Positions 51,202 through 59,483 of a DNA stretch of 64,000 nt are shown here, piece after piece. The DNA comes from Cryobacterium zongtaii. GTDB lineage: Bacteria; Actinomycetota; Actinomycetes; Actinomycetales; Microbacteriaceae. The notes beneath the pieces are model-generated. The model worked only from the letters and a program-made list of their open reading frames with translations. It was not told where the DNA came from and made no database searches. Position numbers and translations under genes: made by a program. Each line of letters begins with the position of its first letter. Position 1 is the stretch's first letter. The stretch is taken from assembly GCF_002909375.1 (NCBI RefSeq), contig NZ_PPXD01000026.1, forward strand, positions 1 to 64,000, in the 5' to 3' direction.

Positions 51202-53459
51202 CCATCTCCGAAACATTCACCGCTTCCCGCGTGTACCAGGATCCCGCACGCGCGATCCCCGAACGCGTCGCCGACCTCCTCGCACGCATGTCGCTGGAGG
51301 AGAAAGTGGGGCAGATGCTCCAACTCGACGCCCGTCAGGGCCTCGACGACCACGTGCTTACGAAGTATGTCGGATCGGTACTGCACACCTCGCCGGAGCT
51401 GATCGTGCGTGCGAACGAACTCGCCGCCGACACGCGGCTGCGCATACCGCTGCTTGTCGCTGAGGACTGCATCCACGGTCACTCGTTCTGGGAGGGCGCG
51501 ACGATCTACCCGACGCAGCTGGGTATGGCGGCGTCCTGGAACGCCGACCTCCTGGAGCGGGTCGCCCGGGCGACAGCGATCGAGGTGGCTGCCACGGGCG
51601 TGCACTGGACCTTCTCACCCGTGCTGTGCATCGCTCGCGACCTGCGCTGGGGGCGGGTGAACGAGACTTTCGGCGAGGATCCGTTTCTCATCGGCGAGCT
51701 GGCCTCGGCGATGGTGCGGGGCTATCAGGGACACGGTCTGGCCGACCCGACGGCGATCCTCGCAACCGCCAAGCACTTCGCCGGGTACTCAGAGACGCAG
51801 GGAGGGCGTGATGCCAGCGAGGCAGACATCTCTCGTCGCAAGCTCCGCTCGTGGTTCCTGCCGCCGTTCGAGCGGGTGGCCAAGGCGGGCTGCCGGTCCT
51901 TCATGCTCGGCTACCAAAGCATGGACGGCGTGCCCATCACCATTAACGACTGGCTTCTGAGCAAGGTCCTCCGGGGCGAATGGGGCTATACCGGCACCCT
52001 CATCACCGACTGGGACAATGTCGGCCGGATGGTCTGGGAACAGCGTGTGCAGCCCGACTATGCGCACGCGGCCGCCGCTGCCGTGCGGGCCGGCAACGAC
52101 ATGATCATGACGACCCCCCAGTTCTTCCAAGGCGCGCTGGATGCCGTCGACCAGGGTCTCCTCGACCCGAACGCGTTCGACCCGGCCGTCGCCCGGATCC
52201 TCACCCTCAAGTTCGAGCTCGGATTGTTCGAGAACCCCCGGTTGCCGCGCGCTGACCTGGACGAGATCGTCGGTAACGCCGCACACGCTCAGCTAAACCT
52301 GGAGGTGGCTCGACGATCGATTGTGTTGCTGGAGAACGACGGAGTGCTGCCGTTGTCGGCTGCGCGCCCGACCCGGGTCGCCGTTGTGGGGCCGCTGGCC
52401 GACGATGCTCAGACTCAGCTGGGCGACTGGGCCGGCGGATCGGGTCAGGTCGGTTGGCTCGCCGGGCAGCCGCGCGAAATGATCACCACCGTGCTCGACG
52501 GCATCCGGCGGATCGCGCCCGATGACTGGGCAGTCACCTATGCGCGCGGCGCCGACATCCTTACTCTGCAGCCGGATCCCATCGGCGCGACATTCCCGGA
52601 TGGACAGCCCCGCCCGCCGCACGTCCTGGCGTGCGACCCCGACCCGAAACTTATCGCCGAGGCCGTCTCCGCGGCGAACAAGGCGGATGTCGTGGTGGTC
52701 GTCGTCGGCGACAGGATCGAACTCGTCGGTGAGGGGCGGTCGACGGCGACGCTCGAGCTCATGGGTGGACAGAACGCCCTTCTAGACGCGCTAATCGCGA
52801 CGGGGAAGCGGGTGGTCGTCGTGCTGCTCGCCTCCAAACCGCTCGTGCTGCCGATCTCCGTTCAGCGGGCCGCAGCTGTTCTTTGGACGGCGAATCCGGG
52901 CATGCAGGGCGGGCGCGCACTCGCCGAGATTCTCCTCGGTGAGGTACAACCGTCCGGGCGCCTGCCGATCTCCTTTGTGCGGCACGTCGGGCAGCAGCCG
53001 GCGTACTACAACCAGATCCGCGGCCAGCACGGCGACCGCTACGCCGACCTCACCCAGTCACCCGCCTGGGCCTTCGGTGAAGGGCAGAGCTACACCACCG
53101 TCCAGTACGAGGACCTCGTACTGGAGGCGACGGCGCTGACAGCATCCGAGACGATCGTGGCGCACATCACGGTGCGCAACACCGGCGCCCGCCCGGCACT
53201 GGAGACAGTGCAGGTGTACGTGCGGGATGTCGTCACCTCGGTGAGCTGGACCGACAAGGAACTCAAGGCCTTCCGTCAGATCGAGTTGGTACCCGGCGAG
53301 ACCGTTCGCGTGCGGTTGGAATTGCCCGTCGCCGAGTGCACCATCGTGGATGCCAAAGAACGACGAGTCGTGGAACCGGGCGAGTTCGAGCTTTTGGTCG
53401 GTCCGTCGTCACGAGACACCGCGTTGCTCGGGGCGGGGTTTACGGTGACAGAAGAGTAG
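51198..53459 (+). CDS. bglX: Glycoside hydrolase family 3 beta-glucosidase
   Basis: The 753-residue protein has the three-part GH3 plan: an N-terminal TIM barrel (about 25-330), a C-terminal alpha/beta sandwich (about 370-600) and a fibronectin III-like domain (about 640-750). The nucleophile is Asp271 in LITDWDNV; KHFAGY and GRDASEAD support substrate binding. The acid/base region is near GDRIELVGEGRS (about 510). There is no signal peptide, so it acts in the cytosol on imported beta-glucosides or xylosides. It is the last gene of the TetR-controlled transporter operon. Confidence 0.92.
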   Translation: MTISETFTASRVYQDPARAIPERVADLLARMSLEEKVGQMLQLDARQGLDDHVLTKYVGSVLHTSPELIVRANELAADTRLRIPLLVAEDCIHGHSFWEGATIYPTQLGMAASWNADLLERVARATAIEVAATGVHWTFSPVLCIARDLRWGRVNETFGEDPFLIGELASAMVRGYQGHGLADPTAILATAKHFAGYSETQGGRDASEADISRRKLRSWFLPPFERVAKAGCRSFMLGYQSMDGVPITINDWLLSKVLRGEWGYTGTLITDWDNVGRMVWEQRVQPDYAHAAAAAVRAGNDMIMTTPQFFQGALDAVDQGLLDPNAFDPAVARILTLKFELGLFENPRLPRADLDEIVGNAAHAQLNLEVARRSIVLLENDGVLPLSAARPTRVAVVGPLADDAQTQLGDWAGGSGQVGWLAGQPREMITTVLDGIRRIAPDDWAVTYARGADILTLQPDPIGATFPDGQPRPPHVLACDPDPKLIAEAVSAANKADVVVVVVGDRIELVGEGRSTATLELMGGQNALLDALIATGKRVVVVLLASKPLVLPISVQRAAAVLWTANPGMQGGRALAEILLGEVQPSGRLPISFVRHVGQQPAYYNQIRGQHGDRYADLTQSPAWAFGEGQSYTTVQYEDLVLEATALTASETIVAHITVRNTGARPALETVQVYVRDVVTSVSWTDKELKAFRQIELVPGETVRVRLELPVAECTIVDAKERRVVEPGEFELLVGPSSRDTALLGAGFTVTEE

Positions 53460-53489
53460 CGGGCGGGGCAGCCAATAAAGTCGCCCGCT
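53458..53489 (+). terminator. Possible terminator after the GH3 gene
   Basis: AGCGGGCG pairs with CGCCCGCT across a 16-base loop, starting within the GH3 stop codon. There is no T-run and the loop is long, so this is a weak call. Confidence 0.4.
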
Positions 53490-53722
53490 CGAGTGCACCG
53501 ACTACCACCGGTGGCCTTGACCCCGGAGAGTGAACACGGGTCCAGGCCATACGGACGGCTCTATCGGTCAGCCCGCGCCCACGTCACCCCACGCGTTTTG
53601 CTCAACCGGGGGGGTGGCCGCTGAGCGATCCCCCGTCCGACTGACGTGCCGGCCGCAAGGTAAGCAGCCCTGGACTTCTATTCCAGGCGAGGGCGTTCAA
53701 GCGGACGTCTCAATCGTTCCAC

Positions 53723-54436
53723 CTAAAACGAGAGCCCGTGATGCACGACATCATCAGCGATGTCGTGCAGCTTTGAACTACTTGTGCGGGCGTAGGTGCG
53801 GAGCAAGGAGAAGGCGGCATCAATGGGCGCCCCGTGGCGCTGCGCCAAAACACCCTTAGCTTGCTCGATGAGTATCCTGCTCTTCAGCGCTTGCTGTAAT
53901 TGTCCGTTCGCTGTGCCTTGATTGTGGATGATTTGGTACTGGACGAGGCTGATCGTTGCCACTTGAGCAAAGGCCAGCGCCAGAGCTGCGTCCTGGTCGC
54001 TGAACGGTTCGCGGACGGAACTAAAAAGGTTCATACTCCCAAAAGTGTGACCACGCAGGCACAATGGGAAAGAATGCACGGCATCGAATCCTCGCGAGAG
54101 GGCAATCGCAACAAACTGAGGCCACCGTCCGGATACTTCGGAGAGATTAGAAATCTCTACAGGTTCCCCGGAAGCGAAGCAGTCCAGACACGGGCCTTGA
54201 TCGTGACCAAGCTGGGCCTCTTCGACCTCGCTCGTACGCTCGTTGGAAGACGCCACAATGTGAAGAACACCACCGCTATCGGCCAGAAGAATTCCGGCGT
54301 CTGTCGCCGCTGTAAATTCGGTGCTGGCCTGGACGAGGATGTCCATGGTGTCGACGACGTCGCGGCCCGCACTAAGTGAGTCGGCGAGGAGCACAAAAAC
54401 GTCTGCAAGATCAACTTCACGTTGAGAGGACACCAT
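53723..54436 (-). CDS. GAF-ANTAR domain RNA-binding antiterminator-type regulator (intact)
   Basis: ATG 54436 (MVSSQREVD) gives 237 residues; the frame is open upstream to 54484. The GAF domain (about 15-160) has TDAGILLADSGGVLHIVASS, GPCLDCFASGEPVEISNLSE and HTFGSMNLFSS. The ANTAR domain (about 175-235) has LKSRILIEQAKGVLAQRHG, IDAAFSLLRTYAR and a final KLHDIADDVV helix. ANTAR proteins bind paired hairpins in mRNA and prevent termination. It has no operon partner. Two damaged relatives lie at 35507-36230 and 44515-44860. Confidence 0.88.
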   Translation of the reverse strand: MVSSQREVDLADVFVLLADSLSAGRDVVDTMDILVQASTEFTAATDAGILLADSGGVLHIVASSNERTSEVEEAQLGHDQGPCLDCFASGEPVEISNLSEVSGRWPQFVAIALSRGFDAVHSFPLCLRGHTFGSMNLFSSVREPFSDQDAALALAFAQVATISLVQYQIIHNQGTANGQLQQALKSRILIEQAKGVLAQRHGAPIDAAFSLLRTYARTSSSKLHDIADDVVHHGLSF

Positions 54437-54492
54437 GCACCCAGAGAATAGAGCGCGATCACACCGGCCGCAAAGGGGTTGCACACCGTCAT

Positions 54493-54575
54493 GCGTGTCC
54501 GATAGGGGCTCGTCTACTGGCCACTCCCCCAGCCCGGCAACACACCCGGAATGAGGGGGCCGCTACGCTTCCGGT
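54493..54575. repeat. Long intergenic repeat, copy 2
   Basis: This is the partner of 20264-20345, with the same order of landmarks (CGTGTCCG, TCGTCTAC, GGCCACTCCCCC, CCCGGAATGA). The following palindrome half-copy starts about 15 bases further on. Confidence 0.65.
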
Positions 54576-54588
54576 ACGGGTAGTCAGC

Positions 54589-54614
54589 GTCTTGTAACCC
54601 GTGGGTTGCGAGGC
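54589..54614. repeat. 42-bp palindromic repeat, left half
   Basis: GTCTTGTAACCCGTGGGTTG matches the left and central part of the element; the right end has decayed. Confidence 0.55.
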
Positions 54615-54744
54615 GTCTCGCCCACCCGGTCGAAGGCTGATCAAATGATGGCTTGATGCGCGATGGTGATCTGTTGCGTCGCGTGATCGCCGCGTTGGTA
54701 CCACGGTGCAGCGTGTTCATCGACGGCATCTCGTTAGTTGCCAG

Positions 54745-54990
54745 ATGACCGAATATCGTGCCGTTTTCGACGCAGAGATCATCTTCTCGAACGAGGGCGG
54801 TCTTCAGGCCCAGGGGTTTCGTGACGACGTGCCCGGCCCTGATGTGAGCCAAGAAGAAATCGCCCGACTGTTCGTCACGTCGCTCGATCTGCTCATGACC
54901 GAAACTGCCGTTGTGGATAACGTCCGGATTATCGAGGAGGCACACAAGGGCACGAGGGGTGGTCCCGGTGACCCGCGACGCCGCGTCTGA
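54745..54990 (+). CDS. Small conserved-looking protein, function unknown
   Basis: From ATG 54745 the product has 81 residues: MTEYRAVFDAEIIFSNEGG, then GFRDDVPGPDVSQEEIARLFV, LDLLMTETAVVDNVRII and EEAHKGTRGG. The balanced composition and alternating strand-helix-strand pattern support a real protein. It resembles small proteins often found near cyclase-family (kynurenine formamidase-like) enzymes in actinobacteria, but no such enzyme is present here, so it may be stranded. No ribosome site is obvious. Confidence 0.5.
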   Translation: MTEYRAVFDAEIIFSNEGGLQAQGFRDDVPGPDVSQEEIARLFVTSLDLLMTETAVVDNVRIIEEAHKGTRGGPGDPRRRV

Positions 54991-55369
54991 TCCATTGAGG
55001 CTAGCCAGATTCACCGTAGTGATGCCGTGCGCTTCTGAGGTCGAGATGCCTCTACGTCGCAGACCTCCTGGGTGAACGGTGATTACGCATTATTGGTTAT
55101 GAGGCACCCAGGAGCGCCCAGACGAAGCAGCTCATCGACGCATTCGGGAGCACCGTATAGGCTTCCTCGAACTCTGGTAACCCCAATTCGTCGGGGAACG
55201 ACTGCGCCTTTGGAGCAGCCAACAGGGATGCTGTAGCCATCTGACTGGGCCGGCTCGGCAGTGTTTCGTCGTGTTGCCTCTGGTTCCGCTGGCAACCTTC
55301 TCAAAAAATGCCGCCAGCCACGGCGGCATTGTGGGAATCAGACATACGACGTCGGGCACGGCATCCTGT

Positions 55370-55414
55370 TGTCTCGTATCCCTACGGATGCGGGACAGGT
55401 CCAGATATGAGACA
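55370..55414. repeat. Palindromic repeat, divergent copy
   Basis: TGTCTCGTATC and GATATGAGACA form inverted ends with one mismatch, 45 bases overall. Confidence 0.6.
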
Positions 55415-55454
55415 AGACACCTGCCGCTCGTCGCGTGAGCAGGCGAACTTGCAC

Positions 55455-55496
55455 GTCTCGTAACCCATGGGATATGAGGCACTTAGGTTTCGAGAC
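55455..55496. repeat. 42-bp palindromic repeat, best-preserved copy
   Basis: GTCTCGTAACC at the left pairs with GGTTTCGAGAC at the right with one mismatch; the centre holds CCATGGGATATGAGGC. It lies 141 bases before the membrane-protein start. Confidence 0.75.
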
Positions 55497-55636
55497 GCCC
55501 TGCCGTGGCCAATGCGACGGCCAACCACATACTTTTCCTCGTCAGCCGGGCAGGGTGTAATTCTGATCCACGGGTCACCGCGGCTGCCCCGGCTTGGCAC
55601 AGTGCGGCGCGTGCGTCGCTGTGGGAGGCTTGCGGT

Positions 55637-56155
55637 GTGAGCGGAAGACTGCACAGCGAACTAATCGGCGGCGCCACTTCATCGTGGTATTTCAGCGTCG
55701 TGTGTGCGGCGCTGGCGTACAATTTTGGCGCGTTCGTGATCTTTCTCATCAGGATTCCCGCAGTCGGGGGCGGGAGCCGTGTCCCCGACAATTACTTCTA
55801 CCTCGGCTCTGCGCACGTGCTTGCGTTTCTCGCCCTTGGCGCGGTCTGCAGAATCCTGAGCAGCTCGGTCCTTCGTACGCGCGATTCGACTTCCGGAGTC
55901 GTGCTCGGCGACCTCTGCGTCCTGCTGCTCGCCGTCGGGGTAGTGGCCACAATTGTCCTTCCCCTCGACAGCTCAGGAGCAGGAGTCTTTGGAATTATGG
56001 TCTATCTCTTCTGGGGGGTTCCCGTCACAGCCTTACTCAGCGGTTTTTCGATCATCGTCGAGCAGTACGCCTGGCTGCAGATTCTGCTGACCGTAACCCT
56101 GATAGTGCACGTCGCCTTGTATATCGTGGGACTGGCTTTTCAGATCGCGAGCTAA
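55637..56155 (+). CDS. Small integral membrane protein, unknown function
   Basis: GTG 55637 with GGGAGG eight bases upstream is preferred over the longer open frame that begins at 55505 and crosses non-coding-looking sequence. The 172-residue product has five hydrophobic segments (about 18-40, 55-75, 92-110, 115-138 and 148-168) and short loops, so most of it is in the membrane. No motif identifies the family. It stands alone between two 42-bp palindromic repeats. Confidence 0.6.
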   Translation: MSGRLHSELIGGATSSWYFSVVCAALAYNFGAFVIFLIRIPAVGGGSRVPDNYFYLGSAHVLAFLALGAVCRILSSSVLRTRDSTSGVVLGDLCVLLLAVGVVATIVLPLDSSGAGVFGIMVYLFWGVPVTALLSGFSIIVEQYAWLQILLTVTLIVHVALYIVGLAFQIAS

Positions 56156-56612
56156 GTCGAATTCATAGGCCGACCTGGTAACGGATAGCGAGCGTCAACA
56201 TCCCGGCGGTGGGCGCAGCGGTACTGGCGGTTGCCCAGTTTCGACTGGGTGCGCCGAACCTCGCAAGTGGCCGTGGCCGTATGGGGTGAGCACCAATGGT
56301 CTAGGCAGCTAAACCGGACGGCGCGACAGCTCAGCGTCTCGTATCTCATGGGTTTCAAGACAACTGGGTTACGAGACACCGGAACGAACAGGGACTACCG
56401 CACTACCGCACTGGCGCCCGATAGCCGATCGTTCGGCGGACCCTCTCTCTCTTACTTGGCTTGCTGGGACAGTGTCCGCCAATTAGGTCCAGATGTTGCC
56501 CAGTTCGCGGAAGGGTGGGTCGCGGCCGAGGGAGTGCGATTCTCGGATAACCGTCGTGCCTTCAGGCCACTTGCGCAGGGGGTGCACTTGGGCTGTTGCA
56601 GGTTCATGTGAG
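56156..56612. other. Intergenic stretch with one palindromic repeat copy
   Basis: About 455 bases between the membrane protein and the DUF1348 relic; a good copy of the repeat lies at 56336-56377. No gene is recognised. Confidence 0.45.
56336..56377. repeat. 42-bp palindromic repeat copy
   Basis: GTCTCGTATCTC at the left pairs with GGGTTACGAGAC at the right; exactly the same total length as the copy at 55455-55496. Confidence 0.75.
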
Positions 56613-57073
56613 TCACCAGACCGGGAAGTCGACGCCGTGTTCGGATTTCGCGCGTGGTCCGAAAATGCGCCGCTCAGCCTCGATGATGCGGTGGTCGTTG
56701 ATGGATGCCTCGCGGCGGCCCATGAGACCGTTGGATTCGAACTCCCACAGTTCGTTGCCGTAGCTGCGCCACCACTGGCCGTGGTCGTCGTGCCACTCGT
56801 ATTGGAATCGGACGGCGATGCGGTTGCCGCGGAAGCCCCACAGTTCCTTTCGAAGTGCGTAGTCCTGCTCACGCTGCCATTTCGCGGTAAGGAGGTCGAT
56901 GATGGCGGGACGGCCGATGACGTGCAGGTCCCGGTTCCGCCAGACCGAGTCCGGTGTGTAGGCGAGGGCGACCTTCTCAGGGTCGCGGCTGTTCCCCCGT
57001 CCTCAGCCGCCTGCACTTTCTGCAGGGCCAACGATTGGTCGAATGGAGGGAAGGGGGGTCGAAATTCTGTCAT
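56613..57073 (-). pseudogene. DUF1348/NTF2-like protein with a one-base frameshift
   Basis: The frame starts at ATG 57073 (MTEFRPPFPPF, AAGGAC upstream) and reads [11 protein letters not shown]. In a run of five G (56994-56998 on the plus strand as C) one base is missing. After correction it continues [19 protein letters not shown], then the NTF2-like core with [25 protein letters not shown] and a final GVDFPVW, ending at 56613. The total of 461 bases is one short of 154 codons. DUF1348 proteins are about 150 residues, matching. It may be a recent mutation or a sequencing error in a homopolymer. Confidence 0.8.
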
Positions 57074-57087
57074 CGGGAATGTCCTTG

Positions 57088-58020
57088 TCAATCGGTCAGC
57101 GCGGGGTTGCGCGGATAGGGGTTGTGAGCGGTCTCCCGGGCCGGGAGGAGACGACCGGCTACCGACCGCTGCAGGGTGAACCGGGCGATGCGACCAGTGT
57201 GTCCGTCGTCTCCGAATCGGCCACGTTCCCCCCATTCGATCTCGGTCGTGCCGGACAGATGCAGTGTCTGGCCGGTCGCGAAATCAAGGAACAATAGGGA
57301 GGCTTCGGGGTTGACGGCGATGTTGCCGAAACTGTTGAACAGGTTGTTGCCCTTGTAGTCAGGCCACCACAGCCCTCGCTCATCGACGCGGACGAACCCA
57401 GAAGGACCGCCGCGATGGGACGCGTCCACTCCCCGCTCGGGGTTTGCGGTCCCGAGGAAGAACGTGTCGGCAGCACGGATCAGCCCACGGTCATCCGCGG
57501 AGAGTGTGCTGCCGTGTCGGACGCGAACGCTGCCGAGCGCGCCGGATCTGTCGCGTGCGAGAAGGCGTTGCTGAATATACTGCGGGCAGTTGGCGTAGGC
57601 CTGCTCAACCTCTATGAGAAGAACGTCGCTGACACTGAGGGTGCCGTTAATGCGCACCCGACGCCGTGTGGCGAATTCGATAGTTACTATTCCGATCTTC
57701 TGACCGGTGGGAAGCCTGTGGAGCGGGTCCCCTGCGGGGAACACGGCACGAACCGCAACGGTAGTGTCGGACTGCGCCTTGAGGAACCCGGGAGGACCGG
57801 TCAGCGCGGACGTCCAGAGGCGGCTTGCACGATCCCTTCCGGAGATGACGAGAAATGTTCGGTCGCTGAGGAATCCGGCGATACCGCCGGTCAGGGCCGC
57901 GGGGTCGAGCATGCAAGACAAACGGGCCGCGTTCTGCTCGACCCCGGCCCTGCGCTGCACAGCGAGCTCGCCGGCGTGGAAGCCCACGTCGGCGAGCTGG
58001 TGTGTTCCGTTCATCGTCAC
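57088..58020 (-). CDS. Pyridoxamine 5'-phosphate oxidase-fold protein
   Basis: The 310-residue protein has the split-barrel flavin-binding fold: DRTFLVISGRDRASRLWTSAL at the N-terminus, RRVRINGTLSV in the middle, then ADTFFLGTANPERGVDASHRGG and LLFLDFATGQTLHLSGTTEI, which are typical of PNPOx-like flavin proteins with two barrel repeats. It probably binds FMN or a flavin and acts as a reductase or oxidase in the cytosol. It lies 26 bases after the carboxymuconolactone decarboxylase-like gene and 14 bases before the DUF1348 relic, in the CGNR-controlled cluster. Confidence 0.85.
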   Translation of the reverse strand: MTMNGTHQLADVGFHAGELAVQRRAGVEQNAARLSCMLDPAALTGGIAGFLSDRTFLVISGRDRASRLWTSALTGPPGFLKAQSDTTVAVRAVFPAGDPLHRLPTGQKIGIVTIEFATRRRVRINGTLSVSDVLLIEVEQAYANCPQYIQQRLLARDRSGALGSVRVRHGSTLSADDRGLIRAADTFFLGTANPERGVDASHRGGPSGFVRVDERGLWWPDYKGNNLFNSFGNIAVNPEASLLFLDFATGQTLHLSGTTEIEWGERGRFGDDGHTGRIARFTLQRSVAGRLLPARETAHNPYPRNPALTD

Positions 58021-58046
58021 GATCTCCTTGAGAGACTGAAAGAGGA

Positions 58047-58595
58047 TTACAGCCCGACGACGGGCCAGTCGTTCTCCACGTTGGCGAGCACGTTGAAGTA
58101 GTTGGTCAGGATGTTCAGCGCGAGGTTGGCGACGACCTCACCGATCTCTGTGTCGGTCACGCCAGCGGCGCGGGCTGCGCCGATCGCGTCGTCGCCAACG
58201 TCACCGGCGTTTTCGGCGATCGCGTTGGAGAGCCTCAGCAGCGCGGCAACATGCGGGTCGCTCGACTCCGCGCGGCGCGCGGCGTCGAGTTCGACGGCAT
58301 CCACCTTGGCGATATTGCTGCCGATGTAGGTGTGGGCGGAAAGGCAGTACTCGCAGCCGTTCAGCTGTGCGGTCGAGATCGCGAGGCGCTCACGCACTGC
58401 AGCGGGAAGACTGCCCGACCCGACCGCGGCGGAAAGCGCGAGGTATCCCTTCAGCAAGGCGGGGCTGTTTGCCATCACCTTGGTCATGTTCGGCACGAGA
58501 CCCAGTCCCTTCTGGACCTGGTCGAGCAGATCCTTAGCAACGCCCGTGGCTGTTTCAGGCTGAATGGGGACGATGGTGGCGGTGGTGACGATCAT
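58047..58595 (-). CDS. Carboxymuconolactone decarboxylase/AhpD-family protein
   Basis: ATG 58595 with GAGGAG upstream gives 182 residues. The all-helical fold contains GCEYCLSAHTYIG, with Cys and His in the AhpD/CMD active-site pattern (E-C-H). Many such single-domain proteins are peroxidase-related or thiol-disulphide enzymes. It is first in an operon with a flavin-type protein and a damaged DUF1348 gene. A palindrome and the divergent CGNR regulator suggest local control. Confidence 0.88.
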   Translation of the reverse strand: MIVTTATIVPIQPETATGVAKDLLDQVQKGLGLVPNMTKVMANSPALLKGYLALSAAVGSGSLPAAVRERLAISTAQLNGCEYCLSAHTYIGSNIAKVDAVELDAARRAESSDPHVAALLRLSNAIAENAGDVGDDAIGAARAAGVTDTEIGEVVANLALNILTNYFNVLANVENDWPVVGL

Positions 58596-58621
58596 GGTTT
58601 TGTCTCCTCGATTTCTAATGC

Positions 58622-58637
58622 ATGAACACTCGTTCAT
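58622..58637. promoter_or_regulatory. Probable CGNR-regulator operator
   Basis: ATGAAC-ACTC-GTTCAT is a perfect 6-4-6 inverted repeat, 26 bases before the AhpD-like start and about 70 before the CGNR gene. Confidence 0.6.
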
Positions 58638-58704
58638 CCGTGATAAGTATTAGCACGGTTGTTCTAACGGATGCAAGGCAGATCTTCCGTGATAGTTTGT
58701 CCGT

Positions 58705-59322
58705 ATGGGAAATGAGAGTTCGGACCGCACGTGGGTACTCCCGGAGGAACCGATCCCCGTTCGACTCATGGCGACGATCTGGGCGGACGCGGATGGTCTG
58801 CACGATGACTTAGCCGCCCCGGCGGACCTAGACGCCTGGCTGGGTTCCGTGGGCGTTCAGCTGAACGGCGTGGGTGCGACGCAGGAGGAGTCCCTGCGCG
58901 CACGGGCGCTACGGGATTCGGTGCGCAAGCTGGCCGCCCACGTCACGGGCGACAAACGCCCGGGTGCCGCCTCACCCGTGACCACCGTGGACGACGCCGC
59001 CCGAACCGTCAATGCCGCTGCCAGCTGGCGTCCGATTGCCCAGCTCCGTCTGGATGACGCCCGCCTCGTGCTCGGCGCCGATGCTGCGGCGTCTTCAGTA
59101 GTTGCAGGCCTGGCCGACGTCGCTTGTGAAGCCCAGCAGTTGCTGAGCGGGGACCCCTCCCAGTTGCGGGCGTGTCACGCACCAGGGTGCGTGCTCTACT
59201 TCACCAAGACGCACCCGCGGCGGGAATGGTGCTCGGTCACCTGCGGCAACCGCGCCCGTGCCGCACGGCACTACCAATTAGTGAGGTCCGCGCGCGGCGC
59301 TCGAGAGCACACTGAGCGCTAA
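58705..59322 (+). CDS. CGNR zinc-finger (ABATE domain) regulator
   Basis: The 205-residue protein has an N-terminal ABATE domain (about 15-150; LDAWLGSVGV and LRARALRDSVRKLAAHV are typical) and a C-terminal CGNR zinc finger with CHAPGC, WCSVTCGNRARAARHY. The four Cys bind zinc and the finger probably contacts DNA. It is divergent from the AhpD/PNPOx cluster with an inverted repeat between, so it probably regulates that cluster; the ABATE domain may sense a small aromatic or related ligand. Confidence 0.9.
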   Translation: MGNESSDRTWVLPEEPIPVRLMATIWADADGLHDDLAAPADLDAWLGSVGVQLNGVGATQEESLRARALRDSVRKLAAHVTGDKRPGAASPVTTVDDAARTVNAAASWRPIAQLRLDDARLVLGADAAASSVVAGLADVACEAQQLLSGDPSQLRACHAPGCVLYFTKTHPRREWCSVTCGNRARAARHYQLVRSARGAREHTER

Positions 59323-59409
59323 AGCACTCAGACGCTTGTTACAGTTCGCCTGCATCGCTCAACAGTCCTGCAGAGTCGGATGCCTGAGTTTCTCGGGTCC
59401 GTCTCCTAC

Positions 59410-59430
59410 GTCTCGTAACCTCGGGCTTCG
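59410..59430. repeat. Palindromic repeat, left half
   Basis: GTCTCGTAACCTCGGG matches the left arm of the 42-bp element. It lies between the CGNR cluster and the FCD-controlled cluster. Confidence 0.5.
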
Positions 59431-59483
59431 ATGGGCTGAAACGAAGCCAACGTGTCGCTTGGGCTACGCCTGGCTCTGTGGAC

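Larger units (their letters stand above)
54991..55636. other. Intergenic stretch with three palindromic repeat copies
   Basis: About 645 bases with no recognised gene. It contains a half-copy (TTGGTTATGAGGCACC near 55094), a divergent copy at 55370-55414 and the best copy at 55455-55496. Confidence 0.5.

Noticed and set aside
53530-53860. Plus-strand frame antisense to the GAF-ANTAR gene
   Set aside because: It is the reverse reading of the well-supported ANTAR end and has no motifs of its own.
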